Source: Sva-07 sp031430875
GTDB lineage: Bacteria > Actinomycetota > Acidimicrobiia > Acidimicrobiales > Ilumatobacteraceae
Assembly: GCA_031430875.1 (NCBI GenBank)
Contig: JANPCI010000465.1
Span: 1-15,738, forward strand
Reading direction: 5' to 3'
DNA: 15,738 nucleotides
A program made the position numbers and the translations under genes. Shown here piece after piece: positions 6,438 to 12,051 of the stretch. Positions within the stretch are counted from its first letter, which is position 1. Every line of letters begins with the position of its first letter. A model generated the notes under the pieces. That model was not told the origin of the DNA, ran no database searches, and saw only the letters and a list, made by a program, of their open reading frames with translations.

Positions 6438-6749
6438 TCACCAGTCCAGATCGCGGTCGATGTCGAGCTGCGCCAGTTCGACGGCGCCATCCGGCGCCAG
6501 CTGGCCAATCACGGAGAACCCCGCCACGAGCGTGCCCGTTCCGATGAAGAGGCGGTATCGGGCCAGCCGGCGATGTGTTCGGGTAGCTCGTCCCAGCCGG
6601 TTGCGAATCTCGACGATGCGCTACAACTCGATCACCTGGAAGTCGTGTTCGGAGGGCTCTCCATTCGGACCTCGATCAGCACCGAGCTGACGATCGAGGT
6701 CTTCGAAGAACTCCGCGGTGGCTCGAACGACTCGTCGAGGCGGGCTCAC
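6438..6749 (-). pseudogene. Broken toxin-like gene of a decayed two-gene operon
   Basis: GTG 6749 opens VSPPRRVVRATAEFFEDLDR, continues QLGADRGPNGEPSEHDFQVI, reaches an in-frame TAG at 6621-6623 and goes on to a tail reading RYRLFIGTGTLVAGFSVIGQ then LAPDGAVELAQLDIDRDLDW and TGA 6438. Between about 6560 and 6610 the better sequence (GWDELPEHIAGWP) lies in the neighbouring frame, so a compensated double frameshift is also present. Size (~104 codons), position as the second gene and the fold-like pattern resemble a small ParE/RelE-like toxin, but I cannot assign a family. GTG overlaps the stop of the upstream gene as GTGA, the classical coupling in TA operons. Confidence 0.5.
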
Positions 6750-6928
6750 TGGGGACGCTGTGGTGCGTCCACGATGGCAGTGCGTTGCCGAAATCGCTGC
6801 CGCACCTTCGCCAGGAACTCCTCGGGGACATCGTCCAAGCTGGTGACAACACTCGCCTCGAACAGGGCGTCCTACTCGGCCGGCGAGAGTTGCTCGATCT
6901 CCTCGGCGGTCCAGATCCGCTGTCCCAT
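6746..6928 (-). pseudogene. Broken antitoxin-like gene (60 codons) upstream of the toxin-like gene
   Basis: ATG 6928 opens MGQRIWTAEEIEQLSPAE, meets an in-frame TAG (6872-6874) and continues as DALFEASVVTSLDDVPEEFL then AKVRQRFRQR to TGA 6746. The pattern of short polar helices, a SPAExDALFEAS motif and a basic C-terminus resembles small actinobacterial antitoxins I know from memory. The TAG stands where a Gln codon (CAG, one substitution away) would be expected. The stop overlaps the GTG of the next gene by three bases. No promoter could be recognised upstream. Confidence 0.5.
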
Positions 6929-7080
6929 TTCCACAAGGTACCGCAAGCACCGCACGAGGAACTCGAGTCACGGCAGATCGAGCATGTCACCTCATGGCGC
7001 ACGACTTTGGCGGATATGCCGGTCAAAGTGCTGCGCAACGCTTGGGCCTGATACGGCGGGTCGGATGGGACCTGCAGCGG

Positions 7081-7103
7081 GATTCTGGGCGCCAAAGTGT
7101 GCG
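7081..7103. repeat. Intergenic repeat, copy 1
   Basis: GATTCTGGGCGC followed by CAAAGTGTGCG. It matches copy 2 (7747-7769) at 21 of 23 positions. Within it GGCGC and GCGCC (8 bases apart, 7088-7105) can form a short hairpin. It lies beyond the 3' end of the lipoprotein gene. Confidence 0.6.
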
Positions 7104-7182
7104 CCTTCGGCGAGGTACTGCGCCGGACCGCAATCGTGCCCGCGGCGAGACCGACGCGAATGCGAACCTCAGGGCCGAGGGG

Positions 7183-7596
7183 TCAGGGGTTGCGGACCGT
7201 CACAACGCCCGTGTCATCGAGTAGCAGCGTGGCATTCGCTGTCACCGGGTCGCATCCGGGTCCGTTCACCCGGTACTCCTCGGTCTCGACGACGCCCTCG
7301 CGGACGATCGACGTCCCATCTGACGAGGTGGTGCTCAGCCGGTACGTGTAGCTGTCCGGGTCGTCGTCGACCTGCCAGGGAGGTGGCGGTGTCTCGTCCG
7401 GCGGGGTCGGCTGTGACGGATCCATCGGTGTCTGGCATGCGCCGTCGATGCACAGCTCGTCCACGACCCAACCAACCGGAACCTCGATGCCGATCGCGGA
7501 CGACATCCCAACGGCGTTGCAGTCCCGTTGCGAGATACAGGCTCCCAATGAAGCCGCGAGAACCACGACGCATGAAGCCAGTCCGCCCATTCGCAC
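7183..7596 (-). CDS. Putative lipoprotein, unknown function
   Basis: About 137 aa. The N-terminus VRMGGLASCVVVLAASLGAC is a lipoprotein signal peptide: an Arg, a hydrophobic core and the lipobox SLGAC with Cys20 as the lipidation site. The product is therefore expected to be exported and anchored to the outer face of the membrane. The mature part has further cysteines (QRDCNAVG, ELCIDGACQTP, GPGCDP) that could form disulphides, a Pro-rich linker (SQPTPPDETPPPPWQ), and a Thr/Ser/Val-rich beta-type tail. No enzymatic motif is seen. GTG 7596 is preferred because it supplies the positive charge of the n-region; ATG 7590 and a longer frame to 7701 are alternatives, and none has a clear ribosome binding site. 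It is flanked on both sides by copies of the same short repeat. Confidence 0.65.
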   Translation of the reverse strand: MRMGGLASCVVVLAASLGACISQRDCNAVGMSSAIGIEVPVGWVVDELCIDGACQTPMDPSQPTPPDETPPPPWQVDDDPDSYTYRLSTTSSDGTSIVREGVVETEEYRVNGPGCDPVTANATLLLDDTGVVTVRNP

Positions 7597-7746
7597 AGAG
7601 CGAGTTTTGCAGAGCGCCGCCAGCAATGGCGTCGCGATGGCAGCGATCCGGCCACCGTCGACGAGCCAGAAGTCCCTGCCGAGCGGGCGATTACCGGGCA
7701 CTCGGCGTGGGCCGTGGTGCGGCGGGGCGGTGGCTGAGAACCGCGT

Positions 7747-7769
7747 GATTCTGGGCGCGGAAGTGTGCG
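7747..7769. repeat. Intergenic repeat, copy 2
   Basis: GATTCTGGGCGC followed by GGAAGTGTGCG; only positions 13-14 differ from copy 1, which lies 666 bp to the left. It sits in the divergent intergenic region between the lipoprotein gene and the next methyltransferase gene, 89 bp before the latter. Confidence 0.6.
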
Positions 7770-7842
7770 GGTTTGGAGGTCAGTGCCTGGTGCCGCCGAC
7801 CGACGTGTCGACAGTCTGGACGAGCGACACTGCGCGGTGGCC

Positions 7843-7848
7843 TAACCT
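7843..7848 (+). promoter_or_regulatory. Possible -10 element of the second methyltransferase gene
   Basis: TAACCT fits TAnnnT and ends 9 bases before ATG 7858, so transcription would begin only about three bases before the start codon. There is no Shine-Dalgarno sequence before this ATG, which fits near-leaderless initiation. No -35 match is seen. Confidence 0.3.
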
Positions 7849-7857
7849 GAGTTCGGG

Positions 7858-8544
7858 ATGACCGCGCCATCCGCTCCGTACGACGAGGTCGCCGACTGGT
7901 ATGAACACGACTTCCTGGTCACGCAACGCTCGCTCGGCGTCGACGGTTTCGCGGATCGATTGGGCATCGACCGATCACTGGCAGAACTGCTCGGAGCCGG
8001 CACGGGGACATGCCTCGAGATCGGGTGTGGCACCGGCATCTACGCCGACCGCGTCCGACAGCTCGGCCGGACACCCATCGGGGTCGATGTGTCTACCGGG
8101 ATGCTGCACCACGCCAGGTCGCGGCTGCCGACCGCGCTGAGCGATGCAACCACGCTCGCTGTTGCGACGGCGTCGGTTCCCGCAGTGATCGCTGTCATGG
8201 TTCACACGGACATGGCCGACTACCCGACGGTGCTTGCCGAGGCGTTCCGGGTACTCGCACCCGGCGGGGTCTTTGTACACGTCGGCGTACATCCCTGCTT
8301 TTGTGGTGGTTTCGCGGACCGCTCCGACCTCGACGCGATCATCATCAAGCCCGGCTACCTCAACGGTGTCTGGACCACAGACTCGTGGACCGACCGTGGA
8401 GTCCGTGACAAGGTCGGAGCCGTTCACTACCCGCTCGCCGAACTGCTCAACACGCTGACCGCTACCGGTTTCGTCCTCGAGAGGTTCGCTGAAGGCGCCG
8501 AACCCACACCCGTGACGCTTGCTCTGCGCGCCCGCAAACCCTGA
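7858..8544 (+). CDS. Class I SAM-dependent methyltransferase
   Basis: 228 aa. Motif I is CLEIGCGTGIYADRV (residues 52-66), motif II is PIGVDVSTGML (73-83), and the post-motif strand is AFRVLAPGGVFVHVGVHPCF (129-148). The N-terminal YDEVADWYEHDF is the usual substrate-side cap of UbiE/Methyltransf_11 relatives. The motif IV region (IAVMVHTDMADYP) differs from the common D/N-PP form, so the acceptor atom and substrate are not predictable. The frame is intact and its codon use matches the surrounding GC-rich DNA, unlike the methyltransferase gene at 4.4-5.1 kb. It stands alone on its strand between two intergenic repeats. Confidence 0.88.
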   Translation: MTAPSAPYDEVADWYEHDFLVTQRSLGVDGFADRLGIDRSLAELLGAGTGTCLEIGCGTGIYADRVRQLGRTPIGVDVSTGMLHHARSRLPTALSDATTLAVATASVPAVIAVMVHTDMADYPTVLAEAFRVLAPGGVFVHVGVHPCFCGGFADRSDLDAIIIKPGYLNGVWTTDSWTDRGVRDKVGAVHYPLAELLNTLTATGFVLERFAEGAEPTPVTLALRARKP

Positions 8545-8574
8545 CCAGTTCACGCGGAGATTCCGGAAGACATC

Positions 8575-8613
8575 CCGGGACTCTGGGTTGTCACGATTGG
8601 GTAGAACTCGCAC
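8575..8613. repeat. Intergenic repeat, copy 3 (longer form)
   Basis: The 39-bp element begins CCGGGACT and includes TGTCACGATTGGGTAGAACT then CGCAC. It matches 9507-9545 at 30 of 39 positions with no gap, and 21 of 25 over the core from 8589. It lies between the methyltransferase stop and the APH-fold gene. Confidence 0.55.
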
Positions 8614-8689
8614 GCGTCGATCGACGTCGTGTCGGTGATTATCGAAAGCGCTATCAGTCGGCTCACGCCGCCATGAGAAGATCGCTGAC

Positions 8690-9481
8690 GTGGACGGCGA
8701 GGAAATCCTTCAGGGGGGTGTCGCGAATGCCGGCGCTGTGGTTCGGTCGGGTGACCACGTCTTACGTCCCTCGAATCAGCACTCGGCCTCGATCCACGCG
8801 TTCCTGACGCGCATCCGCGCACGCGGATTCCACGGTGCTTCTGAACCGGTGTCGATCGATCCCGACGGTCGCGAACGTCTGCGCTTCGTGCCAGGGGATG
8901 TTCCGCTTCCGCCGTACCCCTCATGGGCCCAGACGGACGAGGTGTTGGCCTCGGTCGCGGTGCTGATCCGAGGACTTCACGATGCGTCGATTGGCCTGTC
9001 TCTCAATGGTGAGTCGTGGAGCACCGAACTTGCCGACCCCGACGGTGGTCCGGTGATGTGCCACAACGATGTCTGCTTGGAGAACGTCGTGTTCCGAGAC
9101 GGGAGCGCTGTTGTGCTTCTTGATTTCGACTTTGCCGCTCCGGGACGGCGAGAGTTCGATCTCGCTGCGTTCGCGCGGATGTGTGTGCCGATCGATGACG
9201 ACTCCAATGCATCACGCTTGGGTTGGGCGTCGATCGACAAGCCCATGCGTCTTCGCGTCGTGTGCGACGCGTACGGCTGCGACGAGTCGGCACGAGCCGA
9301 CGTGCTTGCGTGTCTGTCCGATTCGATCGCCCGTGGCGGCGAGTTCGTCCGTCGACGAGTCGAAGCCGGCGAGGTCGCCTTCATCGAGATGTGGGACAAC
9401 ATGGGCGGCCAGGAGCGGTTCGACCGCCGACGTCAATGGTGGTCCGACAACCACCAACACTTTGCCGACGCACTTCGGTAG
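8690..9481 (+). CDS. Aminoglycoside/choline-kinase-fold phosphotransferase (APH family)
   Basis: 263 aa from GTG 8690. The catalytic loop is MCHNDVCLENVVF (His125, Asp127, Asn132) and the metal-binding segment is VVLLDFDFAAPG (Asp145/Asp147), followed by REFDLAAFARM, the signature order of APH-type kinases. The upstream RLRFVPGDVPLPP block matches the hinge region of the family. The N-lobe is short, lacking an obvious glycine loop or conserved lysine, so nucleotide binding may be unusual or the start may lie further upstream. These enzymes phosphorylate hydroxyls of aminoglycosides, choline, homoserine, macrolides or related compounds; the substrate cannot be read here and resistance should not be assumed. 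AGAAG lies nine bases before the GTG. Copies of one repeat flank the gene. Confidence 0.85.
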   Translation: MDGEEILQGGVANAGAVVRSGDHVLRPSNQHSASIHAFLTRIRARGFHGASEPVSIDPDGRERLRFVPGDVPLPPYPSWAQTDEVLASVAVLIRGLHDASIGLSLNGESWSTELADPDGGPVMCHNDVCLENVVFRDGSAVVLLDFDFAAPGRREFDLAAFARMCVPIDDDSNASRLGWASIDKPMRLRVVCDAYGCDESARADVLACLSDSIARGGEFVRRRVEAGEVAFIEMWDNMGGQERFDRRRQWWSDNHQHFADALR

Positions 9482-9506
9482 TCCGACCTCACGGTCTCCC
9501 CCTGTG

Positions 9507-9580
9507 CCGGGACTATCTCGTGTCACGGTTGGGCCGAAGTCGCACCCCAGGTTGGGGAACGAAACCGTGAAAGTGTGCGC
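9507..9580. repeat. Intergenic repeat, copy 4, with nested inverted repeats
   Basis: Positions 9507-9545 are the second 39-bp copy (core TGTCACGGTTGGGCCGAAGT). The segment ends with AAAGTGTGCGC (9570-9580), the same core as copy 1. TCACGGTT (9523-9530) is perfectly complementary to AACCGTGA (9563-9570), and inside this pair CCCCA-GGT-TGGGG (9545-9557) forms a second hairpin. It begins 26 bp after the APH-fold gene's stop, so it may also end transcription. Confidence 0.55.
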
Positions 9581-9650
9581 TGATACCGAGCGCGGCAGTC
9601 GCACATGCGATCCCAACCGTCGGATCCGATCCAGCTGCGAGACTTGGTCG

Positions 9651-10052
9651 ATGATCGTTCAGGGAATCCTGCGGAAGGTCGATGCGGTCACCGTTTGTGT
9701 GCCCGACATTGATGCCGGGATCCTCTTCTACGTCGACGTACTCGGCCATCGGGTGAAGTGGCGCAACGACGCGATCGGCCAGGCAGGGCTCGAGCTACCG
9801 GACGGTGACTCTGAGATCGTTCTCACCACCGAGCACGGATACGAACCGAACTGGCTCGTCGAGTCAGTGGACCACGCTGTCGAGGTGTTCCGCTCGAACG
9901 GCGGGCAGGTCATCGTCGAGCCGTTCGACATCCCCGTTGGCCGCCTTGGCGTCGTCCTCGACCCCTTCGGGAACGCACTGGTCCTGGTCGACTTGAGCAA
10001 GGGCACGTACACCACCGACGAGACCGGCGACGTCACCGGAGTCAGCAGCTGA
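9651..10052 (+). CDS. VOC (glyoxalase/bleomycin-resistance fold) protein
   Basis: 133 aa, one VOC domain made of two beta-alpha-beta-beta-beta halves: VDAVTVCVPDIDAGILFYVD then LGHRVKW...GLELPDGDSEIVLTT (residues ~10-60), and VESVDHAVEVFRSNGGQVIV then GRLGVVLDPFGNALVLVDLS (~70-116). The family covers glyoxalase I, ring-cleaving dioxygenases and drug-binding proteins. The first metal ligand, usually His in the first strand, is replaced (VDAVTV), while Glu55 and Glu90 are in plausible positions; this may be a metal-free, ligand-binding member. The frame is open far upstream, but only from ATG 9651 does it resemble the family. No Shine-Dalgarno sequence is seen. A hairpin follows 12 bp after the stop. 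Confidence 0.82.
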   Translation: MIVQGILRKVDAVTVCVPDIDAGILFYVDVLGHRVKWRNDAIGQAGLELPDGDSEIVLTTEHGYEPNWLVESVDHAVEVFRSNGGQVIVEPFDIPVGRLGVVLDPFGNALVLVDLSKGTYTTDETGDVTGVSS

Positions 10053-10063
10053 GCCCAATCCAC

Positions 10064-10083
10064 TGTCGGCCGGGCGGCCGGCA
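10064..10083 (+). terminator. Terminator-like hairpin after the VOC gene
   Basis: TGTCGGCC (10064-10071), loop GGGC, then GGCCGGCA (10076-10083): an 8-bp stem with one T-G wobble, 12 bp past the VOC stop. There is no T-tract, as is frequent for actinobacterial terminators. Confidence 0.45.
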
Positions 10084-10135
10084 CTATGCGCTATCGCATC
10101 AGGGCATCGCGACGCGGCGCCGTCGTCAGATGTGA

Positions 10136-10325
10136 TTACTCGTGGCGATCTGTGCGGGACTGCCCGACTGGGTGCGTACCGTCGAGAACGACGTCGGCAC
10201 GCTCGCGAGTGGGGTCACGTTCGAAGTGAGCATCCTCGCTGGCCATCCACGACTCCCAGTCGTCCAGTGCTGCGATGCCGTCGCGATCGACCCCGCGGCG
10301 GAGGCGCTCCTCGCGAGGGGCAACC
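10136..10325 (-). pseudogene. C-terminal remnant of a P-loop (uridine-kinase-like) protein
   Basis: The minus-strand frame ending at TAA 10136 encodes APREERLRRGVDRDGIAALD then DWESWMASEDAHFERDPTRE and RADVVLDGT. This is the pattern of the last helices of small uridine-kinase/P-loop kinases, where an arginine-rich lid (R-x-x-RD), a W-x-x-WM-x-x-ED-x-x-F block and a final AD-x-VxDG strand close the nucleotide site. No P-loop, Walker B or start codon is found upstream before the P450 gene begins, so only about 60 residues survive. The frame stays open into the P450 region on the antisense strand, but that part is only a shadow. The assignment rests on motif resemblance from memory. Confidence 0.4.
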
Positions 10326-10332
10326 GCGCGCC

Positions 10333-10338
10333 TAAGGT
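10333..10338 (+). promoter_or_regulatory. Possible -10 element of the P450 gene
   Basis: TAAGGT fits TAnnnT and lies 43 bp before ATG 10382. Transcription would start near 10345, inside the left arm of the adjacent hairpin. No -35 hexamer is seen at 17 bp spacing. Confidence 0.25.
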
Positions 10339-10339
10339 G

Positions 10340-10366
10340 TGCTCGGCGGTCGGGGACCGCCGAGCA
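10340..10366 (+). promoter_or_regulatory. Perfect 12-bp inverted repeat in the P450 leader
   Basis: TGCTCGGCGGTC (10340-10351), loop GGG, GACCGCCGAGCA (10355-10366). The arms have no mismatch. The right arm ends three bases before the ribosome binding site (GGGGGGCGAG, 10369-10378) and 15 bases before ATG 10382. It could be an operator for a dimeric repressor, a stable 5'UTR hairpin affecting translation, or a bidirectional terminator separating the gene from upstream DNA. Confidence 0.6.
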
Positions 10367-10381
10367 ACTGGGGGGCGAGTC

Positions 10382-11671
10382 ATGGTGGTGCACGACGTGG
10401 AGTGGCCGGCGGGTTGGGTCAAGCCCCCGCAGCAGGTACCGCTCGACGCGATCGACCTGGGGTCGATGCGCGGCTTCTGGGATCAGCCCGACTCGTTCCG
10501 TGACGCCGCGTTCTTCACGCTCCGCCACGAGCGTTCCGTGCCGTTCTTCAGCGAGCCCGAAGCGCCAGGCTTTCCGGTGGGACCGGGGTTCTGGTCCGTC
10601 ACCACGTTCGACGACGTGCGGCACGTGAGTCGGCAGCCGAAGCTGTTCAGCTCGGTTCCCTCGATCGTCATCGCCGATCAGGTGCCGGAGGTCGCCGAGT
10701 TCTTCGGTTCGATGATCGCACTCGACGATCCGCGCCACATCCGGTTGCGAATGATCGTCCAGAAGGCCTTCACCCCGAAGGTCGTCGCCCTGGTGGAGGA
10801 GGCGGTGAAGCTACGCACGAAGCAGGTCGTGCAGCGCATGCTCGATCGCCATCCCGATGGCCGTTGTGACATCGTCCGCGAGGTCGCGGCGCCGCTGCCT
10901 CTGCAGATCATCTGCTCGATGATGGGCATTCCGGAAGAGGACGAAGAGCGCGTGTTCCACTGGACGAACGTGATCCTCGGTGAGTTCGAGACCGAAGAGG
11001 ACTTCCTGGCGTTCCAGCGCGTGGCGACCGAGATCGGTGAGTACGGCATCGAATTGGCCGCTCAGCGGCGCAGCCATCCGACCGATGACCTGTCGACCGC
11101 GCTGGTCCAGGCCGAGGTCGATGGCGAGCGGCTCACCGATGCGGAGGTCGCCTCGTTCTTCATCCTGCTCGCCGCCGCCGGCAACGAGACGACCCGCAAT
11201 GCGATCTCGCACGGGGTGCTCGAGTTGACGCGCCACCCCGACCAGCGTGACCAGTGGTGGGCGGACTTCGACGGGATGTCGAAGACCGCGGTCGAGGAGA
11301 TCGTTCGGTGGGCATCGCCGGTGATCTACATGCGTCGCCGGGTCAACGAGGACACCGTGGTCGGCGGCCAGCAGATGCAAGCCGGCGACAAGGTCGCGAT
11401 GTGGTACGCGTCCGCCAACCGTGACGAGGCTCACTTCGCCGACCCCTACCGGTTCGATCTCGCCCGTGACCCGAACCCGCAGGTGGGCTACGGCGCCGGC
11501 GGGCCCCACTTCTGCCTCGGCGCCAACCTCGCGCGGCGCGAAATCACGCTCGCGTTCCGCGAGCTGTTCGAGCGCGTGCCCGATCTCCATGCGGTGGGCG
11601 AGCCCGACATGCTGCTGTCGGAGTTCATCCACGGCATCAAGCGCCTCGACTGCGAGTTCACGCCCCACTGA
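10382..11671 (+). CDS. Cytochrome P450 monooxygenase
   Basis: 429 aa, full length for a soluble bacterial CYP. The I-helix oxygen-activation motif is LLAAAGNETTRN (Ala266-Thr271), the K-helix ExxR is EEIVR (Glu306, Arg309), the PERF-like segment is DPYRFDLARD, and the heme loop is YGAGGPHFCLGANLAR with Cys378 as the iron ligand and Tyr370 replacing the usual first Phe. AGNETTRNA together with a GGPHFCLGANLAR heme loop is typical of bacterial CYPs of the steroid/terpene-type families such as CYP125/CYP142/CYP268 relatives; I cannot name the subfamily. No ferredoxin or reductase gene lies beside it, so electrons must come from elsewhere. ATG 10382 was chosen for its strong ribosome binding site; an 80-codon upstream extension is not family-like. 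Confidence 0.95.
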   Translation: MVVHDVEWPAGWVKPPQQVPLDAIDLGSMRGFWDQPDSFRDAAFFTLRHERSVPFFSEPEAPGFPVGPGFWSVTTFDDVRHVSRQPKLFSSVPSIVIADQVPEVAEFFGSMIALDDPRHIRLRMIVQKAFTPKVVALVEEAVKLRTKQVVQRMLDRHPDGRCDIVREVAAPLPLQIICSMMGIPEEDEERVFHWTNVILGEFETEEDFLAFQRVATEIGEYGIELAAQRRSHPTDDLSTALVQAEVDGERLTDAEVASFFILLAAAGNETTRNAISHGVLELTRHPDQRDQWWADFDGMSKTAVEEIVRWASPVIYMRRRVNEDTVVGGQQMQAGDKVAMWYASANRDEAHFADPYRFDLARDPNPQVGYGAGGPHFCLGANLARREITLAFRELFERVPDLHAVGEPDMLLSEFIHGIKRLDCEFTPH

Positions 11672-12051
11672 CCGACGTCAGGCGAGGGAGGCGTGCTCCG
11701 CCGGCTGCGGAACCGCGACCACTAGCCACGTACCTCTCGGCAGACAACGAACATGGCCATGCCATGACCACGGGTGGTGACGCACTCCTGCGAACATCGC
11801 TTCGGCTCTCATCTACTCGAAGCTGGTGAGCTGCTCGTGGCTTGACACCGCCGACACGAACGGGCCCGGCAAGCCGATGTTGACTGGGTCACGAGTATCC
11901 AAAATTCGGAACGGGTCGATCGTGATCACCGACGACGACGCACCCGACGCTGCGTTTACAGCAACCATTGGCTGAGGTGTTCAGGCTGCGAAGTAACCGG
12001 AGACGTCCGCCAATAGGTGAGCAGTCCCGTAGACGTAGACGCACACCTGAG
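11672..12051. other. 380-bp gap between two convergent enzyme genes
   Basis: The gap holds one protein-like open frame (described separately, 11781-11975) and no recognisable terminator with a T-tract. A weak GGCG/CGCC stem follows the P450 stop. Nothing else could be supported on either strand. Confidence 0.5.
11781..11975 (+). pseudogene. Orphan open frame, probable C-terminal gene fragment
   Basis: An open frame of 64 codons between TGA 11778-11780 and TGA 11973-11975 reads TPANIASALIYSKLVSCSWL, then DTADTNGPGKPMLTGSRVSK and IRNGSIVITDDDAPDAAFTA. It looks like folded, beta-rich protein rather than random high-GC translation, because Arg and Pro runs are absent. The only starts are GTG 11826 and a late ATG, and neither has a ribosome binding site, so it is more likely the end of a lost gene than a small gene. 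I do not recognise the family. Confidence 0.3.

Noticed and set aside
6573..7748. 391-codon plus-strand open frame
   Set aside because: It is rich in Arg, Pro and Ser, has no family motif and runs antisense to the TA-like remnants and the lipoprotein.
8690..9481. Calling the APH-fold gene an antibiotic-resistance gene
   Set aside because: Only the kinase fold and catalytic residues are visible. The family includes many non-resistance kinases and nothing indicates the substrate.
7081..9580. Integron gene-cassette array with attC sites
   Set aside because: GTTGGGC at 9528 fits the GTTRRRY core, but the complementary RYYYAAC is in the wrong order for attC, other copies lack the core, gene orientations differ and there is no integrase.
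10142..10381. 80-codon N-terminal extension of the P450
   Set aside because: The extension has no P450 resemblance, crosses the hairpin and the kinase remnant, and ATG 10382 has a much better ribosome binding site.
10811..11668. 285-codon minus-strand open frame
   Set aside because: It lies wholly antisense to the intact P450 gene, whose motifs are unmistakable.
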